Shown here: in pieces, positions 18,662-26,349 of the stretch
Layout of the letters: the number at the start of each line of letters is the position of its first letter
Position numbering within the stretch: position 1 is the first letter of the stretch
Assembly: GCA_963667815.1 (NCBI GenBank)
Contig: OY764021.1
Strand: one strand, 5' to 3'
Length of the DNA stretch: 64,000 nucleotides
From: Saccharicrinis sp963667815
Lineage (GTDB): Bacteria > Bacteroidota > Bacteroidia > Bacteroidales > Marinilabiliaceae
Notes under the pieces: generated by a model
Database searches by the model: none
What the model saw: the letters and a program-made list of their open reading frames with translations, nothing else
What the model was told of the DNA's origin: nothing
Translations under genes and position numbers: made by a program

Positions 18662-19831
18662 GTGATAAATAAAAACACTACAAGATTGCATGTGGTTGAT
18701 GCTTTGCGAGGTTTTGCAATTGTATCAATCATGTTACTTCATAATATCGAACATTTTGATGTTTATTACCAGCCTCAAGGATTACCAACCTGGTTGGTTA
18801 CTATAGATAAAACAATATGGGATAGTCTGTTCTTTTTATTTGGAGGTAAGTCCTATGCTATTTTTGCACTTTTATTTGGACTAACCTTTTTTATTCAAAC
18901 AGATAACCAGGAAAGAAAAGGTAAGGATTTTAGATGGCGTTTTACATGGAGACTTGTTTTGTTGTTGGGGTTTGGACTTCTTAATTCTATCTTTTATCAG
19001 GGTGATATATTAACATTGTATGCTCTTGTTGGTTTTCTTTTAATTCCGTTTGCAAAAATGAAAAACCAATGGGTGTTGGTATTTGCAATATTTTTATTAC
19101 TGTTACCCATAGAGTGGGTGAAATTATTTCAAGGATTAAAGAATCCCGATGTATCACTTGAAAATCCTACTTCCTGGACTTATTTTGGTAAGATGAGCGA
19201 TTATATATTAGGTGATTCATTTTGGCTAACAGCCAAAGGGAATTTAACTAATGGTAAACTGGCTGTTCTACATTGGAGTTGGGAAAATGGGCGTTTTTTT
19301 CATATACTGGCACTTTTTTGTTTGGGTTTGTTAGCAGGCAGAAAGAACATATTTGCATGGACTGGTCAAAGTAAAAAAGTGTGGATATGGACTCTGTCTA
19401 TCTCTGCAGGTGTATTTATACCATTGTTTATTTTAAAGAATAAATTGGCTGTATTAATAACTTCAGAGGCAATTAAAAGACCTGTGAAAACAATAGAAAC
19501 TGCCTTTACTAATATTAGCTTTATGTTAGTGTTAGTAGCAGGTTTTGTATTATTGTTTCATACAAAATATGGAAATAAAATATTGAAAATATTTTCTCCT
19601 ATAGGGAAGATGAGTTTATCTAATTATCTTTTTCAGTCAATAATTGGAGCTTCAATATATTATGGATTTGGTTTGGGCTTATACAAATATACGGGAGCCA
19701 CTTATAGTGTTATTATCGGTATTGTTCTGGCAATTTTATTGGGTGTTTTTTGTACCCTATGGGCCAAAAAGTTCAAGCACGGACCACTGGAAACAATATG
19801 GCATAAGTTAACCTGGATAAATTCAAAATGA
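18662..19831 (+). CDS. DUF418/YeiB-like polytopic membrane protein
   Basis: The start codon is GTG at 18662, right after the previous gene; no ATG lies close downstream. The 389-residue protein begins with H-V-V-D-A-L-R-G-F-A-I, the entry motif of the YeiB/DUF418 family and of related membrane acyltransferases. About ten membrane helices follow. The end (F-S-P-I-G-K-M-S-L-S-N-Y-L-F-Q-S, then G-P-L-E-T-I-W-H-K-L-T) is the DUF418 domain proper. The family is thought to move or attach acyl groups across the membrane, but substrates are mostly unknown. Its stop is 2 bases from the end of the convergent Crp/Fnr gene. Confidence 0.88.
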   Translation: MINKNTTRLHVVDALRGFAIVSIMLLHNIEHFDVYYQPQGLPTWLVTIDKTIWDSLFFLFGGKSYAIFALLFGLTFFIQTDNQERKGKDFRWRFTWRLVLLLGFGLLNSIFYQGDILTLYALVGFLLIPFAKMKNQWVLVFAIFLLLLPIEWVKLFQGLKNPDVSLENPTSWTYFGKMSDYILGDSFWLTAKGNLTNGKLAVLHWSWENGRFFHILALFCLGLLAGRKNIFAWTGQSKKVWIWTLSISAGVFIPLFILKNKLAVLITSEAIKRPVKTIETAFTNISFMLVLVAGFVLLFHTKYGNKILKIFSPIGKMSLSNYLFQSIIGASIYYGFGLGLYKYTGATYSVIIGIVLAILLGVFCTLWAKKFKHGPLETIWHKLTWINSK

Positions 19832-19833
19832 AC

Positions 19834-20544
19834 CTATCCCAGTTTAGATATTTTTTCTAATGTTTCCTGATCCAATATGCGAATTATTCTACCATCAACC
19901 GTAATTACATTTTCATTTACAAATGTAGATAATGTTCTGATGGCATTAGAGGTTGTCATATTTGAAAAGTTAGCTAAGTCCTCTCGCGACAGATACACAT
20001 TTAAAGTAATGCCATCGTCTTCAAATCCATAAATGTCCTTCAATACTAGTAAACTTTCAGCAAGTCTTCCCCTAATATGTTTTTGAGTTAATGTAACTGT
20101 TCTGTAGCGCGAAAAACCTAATTCTTGTGCAAGTGAGCGAATAATATTTAAACTAAACTGATGATTTCTTTCAAGTAGTTCGTATACAATTGCTTTGGGT
20201 ATGTAGAAAATGGTGCAAGGTTCAATGACTACAGCTGAAGCAACATGAGGACCTTCAGCAAAAAAGGCACGATAACCAATAAAACTGGTTGGATTAGCCA
20301 TTCGTACAATTTGGTCACGACCACCAAATCCAACTTTATAAACTTTAACTTTTCCCGAACCGAGACATAATAAACTGTCTGGAGTTTCGCCTTCCTGGTA
20401 TATTACATCGTTCTTCTTAAAATGCTTTACTGAATGATTATTCAGAACTTTTTCTTTTTCTTCGTCAGTAAGAACATCATAAATTTGAGAAATATCTTTT
20501 ATGGTAGGTTCAGCGTTAAAATTGTTATCTATTCTTCTTGGCAT
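19834..20544 (-). CDS. Crp/Fnr family transcriptional regulator
   Basis: This 236-residue protein has a cyclic-nucleotide-binding-like beta-barrel at ~22-140 (V-I-Y-Q-E-G-E-T-P-D-S-L at ~48-59, G-Y-R-A-F-F-A-E-G further on), a dimerisation helix (~135-155), and a winged HTH of the Crp type (~160-225, L-S-R-E-D-L-A-N-F-S-N-M-T-T-S-N-A-I-R). Only two cysteines are visible and they are far apart, so an FNR-type iron-sulphur cluster is unlikely. The effector is unknown. A 16-bp palindrome sits 28 bases before the start codon, suggesting autoregulation. The gene converges with the DUF418 gene. Confidence 0.93.
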   Translation of the reverse strand: MPRRIDNNFNAEPTIKDISQIYDVLTDEEKEKVLNNHSVKHFKKNDVIYQEGETPDSLLCLGSGKVKVYKVGFGGRDQIVRMANPTSFIGYRAFFAEGPHVASAVVIEPCTIFYIPKAIVYELLERNHQFSLNIIRSLAQELGFSRYRTVTLTQKHIRGRLAESLLVLKDIYGFEDDGITLNVYLSREDLANFSNMTTSNAIRTLSTFVNENVITVDGRIIRILDQETLEKISKLG

Positions 20545-20571
20545 CTTATCTATTATTAGCTCAGCTAGATT

Positions 20572-20587
20572 TATGTTTTATAACATA
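20572..20587 (-). promoter_or_regulatory. Palindromic operator candidate in front of the Crp/Fnr gene
   Basis: TATGTT-N4-AACATA is a perfect 6+6 inverted repeat with the N4 spacing used by Fnr-type regulators. It lies between the candidate -7 box and the ATG, at or just after the expected transcription start, where binding would repress. Confidence 0.4.
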
Positions 20588-20594
20588 TTGAGTC

Positions 20595-20602
20595 CAAAAA
20601 TA
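20595..20602 (-). promoter_or_regulatory. Candidate -7 box (TATTTTTG) of the Crp/Fnr gene
   Basis: On the minus strand this reads TATTTTTG, an exact TAnnTTTG. TTGC lies at the -33 distance (19-base spacer), inside the nadE terminator hairpin. Confidence 0.4.
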
Positions 20603-20603
20603 G

Positions 20604-20655
20604 AAAAAAGCCCACATACTAGCAACTATTATAGTTGCTATGCGGACTTTTTTAT
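20604..20655 (-). terminator. Terminator after nadE
   Basis: On the minus strand, a long stem centred on TAGCAACTAT/ATAGTTGCTA extends outward to AGTCC and GGGCT, with T-runs on both sides. It lies 24 bases after the nadE stop codon and may also stop transcription in the other direction. Confidence 0.85.
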
Positions 20656-20678
20656 CTTATTTTAAGTAAAATAATTTC

Positions 20679-22328
20679 TTAATACTTGGAAACCAGAGGA
20701 ATTCTTCGTCCTAATCCGAATGCTTTTGATGAAACACGGATGATCGGAGCAGTTTGAAAGCGTTTATATTCGTTCAAATTAACCAAACGAACTGCTTTTT
20801 CTACTACTTCCTTGGCAAAACCTTGCTCAATTATTTTTTGAGGATGTTCATTTTTTTCGATGTAATTAAACAAAACTTTATCCAATACATCATAATCAGG
20901 CAATGAATCACTATCCTTTTGATCAGGGCGTAGTTCTGCTGAAGGCGGTTTTACAATGGTGTTAATAGGAATTATTTCTCGCTCCTTATTCATGAATCGG
21001 GCTAAATCAAAAACGTCTGTTTTATAAACATCACCTAAAACAGATAAGCCGCCATTCATATCACCATAAAGAGTTCCGTATCCAACAGCTGCTTCACTCT
21101 TATTAGATGTATTTAGTAAGATATGACCAAATTTATTGGATAGCGCCATTAATAAAGTTCCTCTGATTCGGGCTTGAATATTCTCTTCTGTAACATCTGG
21201 GTTTAAACCTGAAAATATAGGAGCTAATGTGGAATCAAAACCTTCTACAATATCTTTAATAGGTACAATATCATATTGAATTCCCAGATTGTTTGCTAAA
21301 TCTTCAGCATCTTTAATAGAGTGGTCAGAAGAATATTTGGAAGGAAGTAATAACACTCTGACGTTCTCAGCGCCAAGAGCTCTTTCTGCTATAACAACAG
21401 TAACTGCTGAATCAATACCTCCTGATAAACCTAAAGTAGCCTTTTTAAAGCCCATCTTGTTAAAATAATCCTTAACACCTAAAACTAATGCATCGTGAAT
21501 TAGCTCAATCTTTTCTTTAGGATTGGTACTAATGGCTTTATCAGAACTCATTTCATCCAGTTCACAATACTGAATATCTTCATCGAACGAGTTTAGTTGC
21601 TTAATGATTTCGCCACGGTTGTTTACTGCTAATGAACTACCGTCAAAAACAAGCTCTGTATTAGCGCCTATCTGGTTTACATAAAAGAAAGGAATTTCAT
21701 TTTTAGCTGCTTTTTGCGATATAATTTGTTGACGAATTTGTCCTTGATTATACGAAAAAGGAGATGCAGCAATATTGATCACCATATCAGGATTTAATTG
21801 TTTTAACTCCTTCATCGGTGATTTTTTATAAAGCTTGCTTTTTGCAAATGAGTTAAATACAGGTTGTTCATCCCACAAATCCTCACATATTGTTATAGCC
21901 AGCTTTTGTCCTTTATATTCAACTAAATGAAATTCGCTGTTGGGTTGAAAATATCTGTACTCATCAAAAACATCGTAATTTGGTAATAATGTTTTGTGGT
22001 GTACAGAGTTAATTTTTCCTTCGGCTAATACAAATGCCGAGTTAAATAGTTTTTTCCCTTTAGGTTCCGGATTTATACTTGGACAACCGACAATAGCCAT
22101 AATGTTGTTACAAACTGCAGCTATCTTTTCTACATGAAATAAACATTGCTCAATAAATTCTTCTCTTTCCAGTAAATCAAGAGGAGGATATCCACAAACT
22201 GCCAATTCGCTAAAAACGATTAAATCACAACCATCATTTTGGGCTTTATTTATTGCATCAATTATTTTATTAGTGTTGGATTCAAAATTTCCAACATGGT
22301 AATTGAGTTGAGCAAGTGCTATTTTCAT
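20679..22328 (-). CDS. nadE: Glutamine-dependent NAD+ synthetase
   Basis: This 549-residue enzyme makes NAD from deamido-NAD, ATP and glutamine, the last step of NAD synthesis. The N-terminal nitrilase domain (~1-260) hydrolyses glutamine; its triad is visible as Glu41 (S-E-L-A-V-C-G-Y-P-P), Lys112 (H-K-T-L-L-P-N-Y) and Cys148 (T-I-C-E-D-L-W-D). The C-terminal synthetase domain has the ATP pyrophosphatase loop S-G-G-I-D-S at 302-307, and N-T-S-N-K-S-E-A-A-V-G-Y-G-T-L-Y-G-D-M. The length is normal for the bacterial glutamine-dependent form. It is followed by a strong terminator, so it is probably expressed alone. Confidence 0.97.
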   Translation of the reverse strand: MKIALAQLNYHVGNFESNTNKIIDAINKAQNDGCDLIVFSELAVCGYPPLDLLEREEFIEQCLFHVEKIAAVCNNIMAIVGCPSINPEPKGKKLFNSAFVLAEGKINSVHHKTLLPNYDVFDEYRYFQPNSEFHLVEYKGQKLAITICEDLWDEQPVFNSFAKSKLYKKSPMKELKQLNPDMVINIAASPFSYNQGQIRQQIISQKAAKNEIPFFYVNQIGANTELVFDGSSLAVNNRGEIIKQLNSFDEDIQYCELDEMSSDKAISTNPKEKIELIHDALVLGVKDYFNKMGFKKATLGLSGGIDSAVTVVIAERALGAENVRVLLLPSKYSSDHSIKDAEDLANNLGIQYDIVPIKDIVEGFDSTLAPIFSGLNPDVTEENIQARIRGTLLMALSNKFGHILLNTSNKSEAAVGYGTLYGDMNGGLSVLGDVYKTDVFDLARFMNKEREIIPINTIVKPPSAELRPDQKDSDSLPDYDVLDKVLFNYIEKNEHPQKIIEQGFAKEVVEKAVRLVNLNEYKRFQTAPIIRVSSKAFGLGRRIPLVSKY

Positions 22329-22489
22329 ATTTGAGACTTTATAATTACGAGATGATATTCTGGAAAAAGAATACGACTAGTTTCGAATCTTTTTAGCTTT
22401 CATCTGTCTATATGATTTTAGAAATACAAAGAAACATCAAAGAATTGAAGATGCAAACAGAAATCATGTATGAATTTATATATCCTGAA

Positions 22490-22525
22490 ATAAAAAAGAG
22501 ACTCCGAATACTCGAAGCCTCCTCA
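22490..22525 (-). terminator. Terminator after the outer-membrane barrel gene
   Basis: On the minus strand, GAGGCTTCGA pairs with TCGGAGTCTC (two G-T pairs) around GTAT and is followed by six T. It lies ~50 bases after the stop at 22575. Confidence 0.8.
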
Positions 22526-22574
22526 ATTTTATCGTCAGTAATCTAAAGTAAATAGATCTTTATTTCATATGACC

Positions 22575-23234
22575 TTAAAAAATAATACCAAAGTTAAATA
22601 CCAATCTGTTTAATGTTGTTTTGTCATCAGTGTCAGCATTTTCAGTAACATCAGTTAGCCCCTGGTTGTAAGTTAATCCAAATTTCAGATAAGCATCTCC
22701 GCCAATAGAATATTGCATTCCTCCACCAAACTGATAACCAAAGTTGATAAACCTAACTTCATCATTGATGTTATTTCCGGAACCATCATTGGTTTTGATA
22801 TTAAACTGGCTTGAAATACCAAATACACCATAAAAACTACTTCTTTGAAAATCACTAGTCTGTAGTTTTAATCTGAAAGGAACTTCCAAATACTTAAGGC
22901 GATATTCTAGCGTTTTATTTGTTTCAGTTAGCGTTTTATCACCAACTTTAAAAGTGGTTTCATCCTGATATCTTAACTTACCACCAGTAGTATTAATGGT
23001 TAATCCTGTTGAGATTGCATAGTTTTTCGCAAAAAACTTATCCATTTCAACACCAAAGTTATATCCAAATAAACTTCCGTTGCTGTCAACTGAGCCATGG
23101 TCCGATTTTAACCAACTGATTTGGGGACTCAGTACAAATGCAAATCTAAGGTCTGATTCTCTATCTGTTTGAGCAAAAACAGAACCTGTGATCATCAGTA
23201 ATAGTATAAGTAAAGAACTTATTTTTCTCATCAT
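22575..23234 (-). CDS. Outer-membrane beta-barrel protein (PorT/OmpX-like)
   Basis: This 219-residue protein starts with a Sec signal peptide (M-M-R-K-I-S-S-L-L-I-L-L-L-M-I, cleavage near F-A-Q-T). The mature part is a run of alternating amphipathic strands with aromatic ends, e.g. F-G-Y-Q-F-G-G-G-M-Q-Y, Y-L-K-F-G-L-T-Y-N-Q-G-L, and a C-terminal strand L-V-F-N-F-G-I-I-F ending in Phe, the usual BAM signal. About eight strands fit an outer-membrane protein beta-barrel of the porin-T-like family. Such proteins are very common in Bacteroidota and mostly unassigned. It is monocistronic, with its own promoter and terminator. Confidence 0.85.
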   Translation of the reverse strand: MMRKISSLLILLLMITGSVFAQTDRESDLRFAFVLSPQISWLKSDHGSVDSNGSLFGYNFGVEMDKFFAKNYAISTGLTINTTGGKLRYQDETTFKVGDKTLTETNKTLEYRLKYLEVPFRLKLQTSDFQRSSFYGVFGISSQFNIKTNDGSGNNINDEVRFINFGYQFGGGMQYSIGGDAYLKFGLTYNQGLTDVTENADTDDKTTLNRLVFNFGIIF

Positions 23235-23259
23235 ATATGTGTTTAGTAATTTGATTTTG

Positions 23260-23290
23260 CAAACATAAATAAAATTGTAGATTGCTTCAA
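23260..23290 (-). promoter_or_regulatory. Promoter of the outer-membrane barrel gene
   Basis: Minus strand: TTGA at the -33 position (23287-23290), a 19-base spacer, then TATGTTTG (23260-23267), an exact TAnnTTTG. The start codon is ~25 bases downstream of the box. Confidence 0.6.
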
Positions 23291-23294
23291 GTGT

Positions 23295-24263
23295 TTAGTG
23301 CTGTGCTTGTTTTCCTAATTTTTGAGCAATAAAACTTACTACAATCAATTGTAATGAATGGTATATCATAATTGGAACAATGAAAATACCTTGTGAAGCC
23401 ATATTTTTAAAGAGTACATTTGCCATTACAGTACCATGAATTAACGATTTTTTTGAACCACAGAAAGTGGCTGTAATCCTGTCTTCTCTCGAAAAATTCA
23501 ACCATCCTGAAATACCAAAAATAATGCCATATATTGTCGTGAATATGAATGCTATAATGATAGCTGTAATGATTAAGTAACTCAGGTTAATGGATTCAAA
23601 AATGTTAGCAGAAAAGGATTTGCTAAAACTATTGTACACAATTGACAGAATAATGCTTTTATCGAATAAGGTAATGTATTTACTGTATTTACGGGCGTAA
23701 GCACCAAATTTGTGATTAAGAAATAATCCTAAAGCCACAGGTAATAATATTTTAATCACTAGCCTTAATATGCTATCCCAAAAATCAAATTCAGCAGCAC
23801 TTGAACTCATAAATAAACCAATCCACATTGGAGTAATAATAATGCCTAGTAAGCCTGAAATGCTGGCATTGAATATGGCTCCAGGAATATTACCTTTAGC
23901 TATTGATACCATAACAACAGACGAAGATACCGTTGATGGTAGTGCAGCCATAAAAAATATGGCTAGCCAAATAAGTTCCTGCTCTTCGGTTTTTATAAAA
24001 GGTTTTAATAACAGAACAAGTACCGGAAAAAATACAAAGGTGGATAGTTGCGATAAAATATGAAGTTTGTAATTACTAAGTCCTTTTTTCATATCGCGTG
24101 GACTTAATTTTAATCCATAAAAAAAGAAGATTAATGAAATACCTACACCAGAAATATTTTCAAGATTAAAGACAGGGTGAGCACTTCCAATACCAGGTAC
24201 AAAATAGGCAAGGCCAATCATACTAAGTAACCCAACTATAAAAAGATCTATTTTTTTTAGCAT
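23295..24263 (-). CDS. Bile acid:sodium symporter family (BASS/YfeH-like) transporter
   Basis: This 322-residue membrane protein has nine to ten helices and the BASS-type order. It starts with L-F-I-V-G-L-L-S-M-I-G-L-A-Y-F-V-P and then I-S-L-I-F-F-F-Y-G-L-K-L-S. The core A-A-L-P-S-T-V-S-S-S-V-V-M-V-S-I-A-K-G-N (~105-125) is the unwound crossover helix that binds substrate and sodium, and F-C-G-S-K-K-S-L-I-H-G near the end is the second crossover. This pattern fits the YfeH subgroup, whose substrates are uncertain (organic anions are likely). It is divergent from gldB across a 125-base gap that should contain both promoters. Confidence 0.9.
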   Translation of the reverse strand: MLKKIDLFIVGLLSMIGLAYFVPGIGSAHPVFNLENISGVGISLIFFFYGLKLSPRDMKKGLSNYKLHILSQLSTFVFFPVLVLLLKPFIKTEEQELIWLAIFFMAALPSTVSSSVVMVSIAKGNIPGAIFNASISGLLGIIITPMWIGLFMSSSAAEFDFWDSILRLVIKILLPVALGLFLNHKFGAYARKYSKYITLFDKSIILSIVYNSFSKSFSANIFESINLSYLIITAIIIAFIFTTIYGIIFGISGWLNFSREDRITATFCGSKKSLIHGTVMANVLFKNMASQGIFIVPIMIYHSLQLIVVSFIAQKLGKQAQH

Positions 24264-24361
24264 ATATATGTTGATATTTAAAACAATGCGAATTTATGTA
24301 AGGTTAGATTCGTAAGTATGTAATCGATTATTTAGGAAGCAAAAATATGCTTTTTTATTTT

Positions 24362-24369
24362 TAAGTTTG
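24362..24369 (+). promoter_or_regulatory. Candidate -7 box (TAAGTTTG) of gldB
   Basis: An exact TAnnTTTG match 19 bases before the ATG; no good TTTG at the -33 position. Confidence 0.35.
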
Positions 24370-24388
24370 TTCTCAAAATGTAGATCTT

Positions 24389-25399
24389 ATGCGTATTTCT
24401 TATAAAATTTCAATTATATCACTGTTGGTTTTAGGCTTGGCATCATGTGTAAACAAATCTTTACACCCTGATGTGTCTGATGTGCAGGTTAATTTTAAGG
24501 TAATTCCTTTTTATCAGGAGTTGAATCAATTGGATTCTTTAGATGTTAGGTCCTCTATCACACCGTTGCGACAAAAGTATCCTCAGTTTTTAGAAGCATA
24601 TAACAAGCAAATTATTAAGATAGGAGGATTTGAGCGAGCGGATTACCCTCAGCGATTAATGAGTTTTGTAAATTATGATGCAAACCAGGATATCATTAAA
24701 AAGTCAAAGGAGGTCTTTCCGTCCTTTGAAGAATTTCAACAAGAGTTAGAAAGTGGATTTAAACATTATAAGTACTACTTTCCTAAGGCCCATGTTCCTG
24801 ATGTGTTTTTAATGGTATCTGGTTTTAGTCAGAGTATTGCTGTGGATTCAGCCTGGGTAGGTGTTAGCATTGAAAAGTATTTAGGTACAGATTGTGAATT
24901 TTATGAGTGGTTAGGTATTGCCAAGTATTTACGAAAAGGAATGACTAAAGAAAAAATGGCTCCTGATGTATTGCGTGCAATGGCTTTAACAAATTATGAT
25001 TACGACAGGCAAAAAGATGATGTAATCAATCATATGGTGTATAAGGGAAAGATAAAATATTTTGTGCAACATATGTTTCCGGATATAGCAGATACATTGT
25101 TGTTTGATTATTCTGCTTATCAAATGAAATGGTGTTTAGATAATGAAGAAAATATGTGGGCTTCGTTAGTTGAATGGAAGCATTTATTTAGCAACGATCG
25201 TATGTTAATACAAAAATATACCGGGGATGCTCCATTTACTGCCAATTTTGGTGATAATTCAGCACCCAGAGGAGGTGAATTTTTAGGCTATAAAATAGTA
25301 GAGGCTTATATGAAAAATAATGATGAAGTTACACTGAGGGATTTAATGCTTGAAGAGGATGGACGTAAAATATTAGCAGCTTCTCATTACCGACCATAA
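24389..25399 (+). CDS. gldB: GldB-like gliding motility lipoprotein
   Basis: This 336-residue protein has a lipoprotein signal peptide (lipobox G-L-A-S-C, Cys at residue 20) and the GldB features: F-Y-Q-E-L-N-Q-L-D near the start, H-Y-K-Y-Y-F-P-K-A-H-V-P-D-V-F (~121-135), V-G-V-S-I-E-K-Y-L-G-T-D-C-E-F-Y (~152-167), and P-R-G-G-E-F-L-G-Y-K-I-V near the end. GldB is needed for gliding and related type IX secretion functions in Flavobacterium; homologues are also found in non-gliding Bacteroidota. In Flavobacterium gldC follows gldB; here the next gene, 15 bases on, is the folate cyclo-ligase, and no gldC is visible in the window. Confidence 0.85.
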   Translation: MRISYKISIISLLVLGLASCVNKSLHPDVSDVQVNFKVIPFYQELNQLDSLDVRSSITPLRQKYPQFLEAYNKQIIKIGGFERADYPQRLMSFVNYDANQDIIKKSKEVFPSFEEFQQELESGFKHYKYYFPKAHVPDVFLMVSGFSQSIAVDSAWVGVSIEKYLGTDCEFYEWLGIAKYLRKGMTKEKMAPDVLRAMALTNYDYDRQKDDVINHMVYKGKIKYFVQHMFPDIADTLLFDYSAYQMKWCLDNEENMWASLVEWKHLFSNDRMLIQKYTGDAPFTANFGDNSAPRGGEFLGYKIVEAYMKNNDEVTLRDLMLEEDGRKILAASHYRP

Positions 25400-25414
25400 G
25401 TAAACCTTGTAGAG

Positions 25415-25945
25415 ATGGATAAGAATGCCTTAAGAAAAGTAATTCAGCAAAGAAAAAAAGAGCTGTCTAAAGAAGAGCGAAAAGCATCTTCTGAGGCTGT
25501 ATTTGATGAGCTTGAGAGTTCTCGTGTATTTCAAGAAGCAAAGCATGTTTTATGTTATTGGTCTTTGTTTGATGAGTTGGATACGCATCATTTTGTAAAT
25601 AAGCACTACGCAAGTAATCGCATATATTTGCCTCGCGTAGTTGGTAAAGACGTTGAAATTGTGCCTTATTTTGGTGAAGATTCCATGCAAAAAGGTGCTT
25701 TGGGAATTATGGAACCAAAAGGTAATGCCATCTCAAATTACAAAGAAATTGATTTGGTTATTGTACCTGGTGTGGCTTTTACAAAAGAAGGTAACAGAAT
25801 GGGTAGAGGAGGAGGATATTACGACAGATTATTACCCTTGTTAACCAATGCTACAAAAGTTGGCGTATGTTATCAGTGTCAGATATTGGATCATGTTCCA
25901 ATAGAAGCACATGATATAAAAATGGATGTTATGTTTTGGGGTTAA
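25415..25945 (+). CDS. 5-formyltetrahydrofolate cyclo-ligase
   Basis: This 176-residue enzyme turns 5-formyl-THF plus ATP into 5,10-methenyl-THF, returning the storage folate to the one-carbon pool. The family signature is clear: the N-terminal K-x-x-L-R-K segment with R-K-K-E-L-S-K-E-E-R, W-S-L-F-D-E-L-D-T-H in the first half, and the ATP/folate loop G-V-A-F-T-K-E-G-N-R-M-G-R-G-G-G-Y-Y-D-R (~118-137). The length is typical. It is 15 bases downstream of gldB and followed by a strong bidirectional terminator. Confidence 0.95.
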   Translation: MDKNALRKVIQQRKKELSKEERKASSEAVFDELESSRVFQEAKHVLCYWSLFDELDTHHFVNKHYASNRIYLPRVVGKDVEIVPYFGEDSMQKGALGIMEPKGNAISNYKEIDLVIVPGVAFTKEGNRMGRGGGYYDRLLPLLTNATKVGVCYQCQILDHVPIEAHDIKMDVMFWG

Positions 25946-25975
25946 AGAATAAACGCTACTTAAACGCGATATAAC

Positions 25976-26012
25976 AAAAAAGCCTGCTTAATCTGATTAA
26001 GCAGGCTTTTTG
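25976..26012. terminator. Bidirectional terminator between the folate cyclo-ligase and ferredoxin genes
   Basis: AAAAAGCCTGCTTAAT pairs perfectly with ATTAAGCAGGCTTTTT around a CTG loop. It lies between two convergent genes and has A/T runs on both sides. Confidence 0.93.
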
Positions 26013-26030
26013 TGTATTTTCAATCTGCAA

Positions 26031-26198
26031 TTAAGCAGGCTTAATAGCCTCAGTAGGACATACATCAGCACAAGTACCACAGTCAGTACAAGCCTCTGCG
26101 TCAATTTTATAGATATCTCCTTCAGAAATAGCGTCTACTGGACACTCATCGATACATGTTCCACATGCGATGCAATCTTCGTTTATAACGTAAGCCAT
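26031..26198 (-). CDS. 2[4Fe-4S] ferredoxin
   Basis: This 55-residue protein has two canonical cluster motifs, C-I-A-C-G-T-C-I-D-E-C-P (~9-20) and C-T-D-C-G-T-C-A-D-V-C-P (~37-48). It is a clostridial-type soluble electron carrier used by low-potential oxidoreductases. The ATG at 26198 is chosen; the longer frame to 26264 has a lysine- and asparagine-rich N-terminus, unlike the family, and would include the promoter box at 26231-26238. Confidence 0.95.
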   Translation of the reverse strand: MAYVINEDCIACGTCIDECPVDAISEGDIYKIDAEACTDCGTCADVCPTEAIKPA

Positions 26199-26230
26199 TT
26201 TTTTATTGTTTTTATTAGTATTACAGCTAA

Positions 26231-26261
26231 CAAAATTATTTTCTTTTTTTTTATATGAAAA
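26231..26261 (-). promoter_or_regulatory. Promoter of the ferredoxin gene
   Basis: Minus strand: TTTT at -33 (26258-26261), 19-base spacer, TAATTTTG at -7 (26231-26238). The leader before the ATG at 26198 would be ~26 bases. Confidence 0.45.
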
Positions 26262-26349
26262 CAATATTTCTTGTTTTAGCTCTATTTGAAATGTTTTTAA
26301 ATAATTAAAACGATCTAAAAAATCATCTACTTGGCTTATTTATAGCCTT

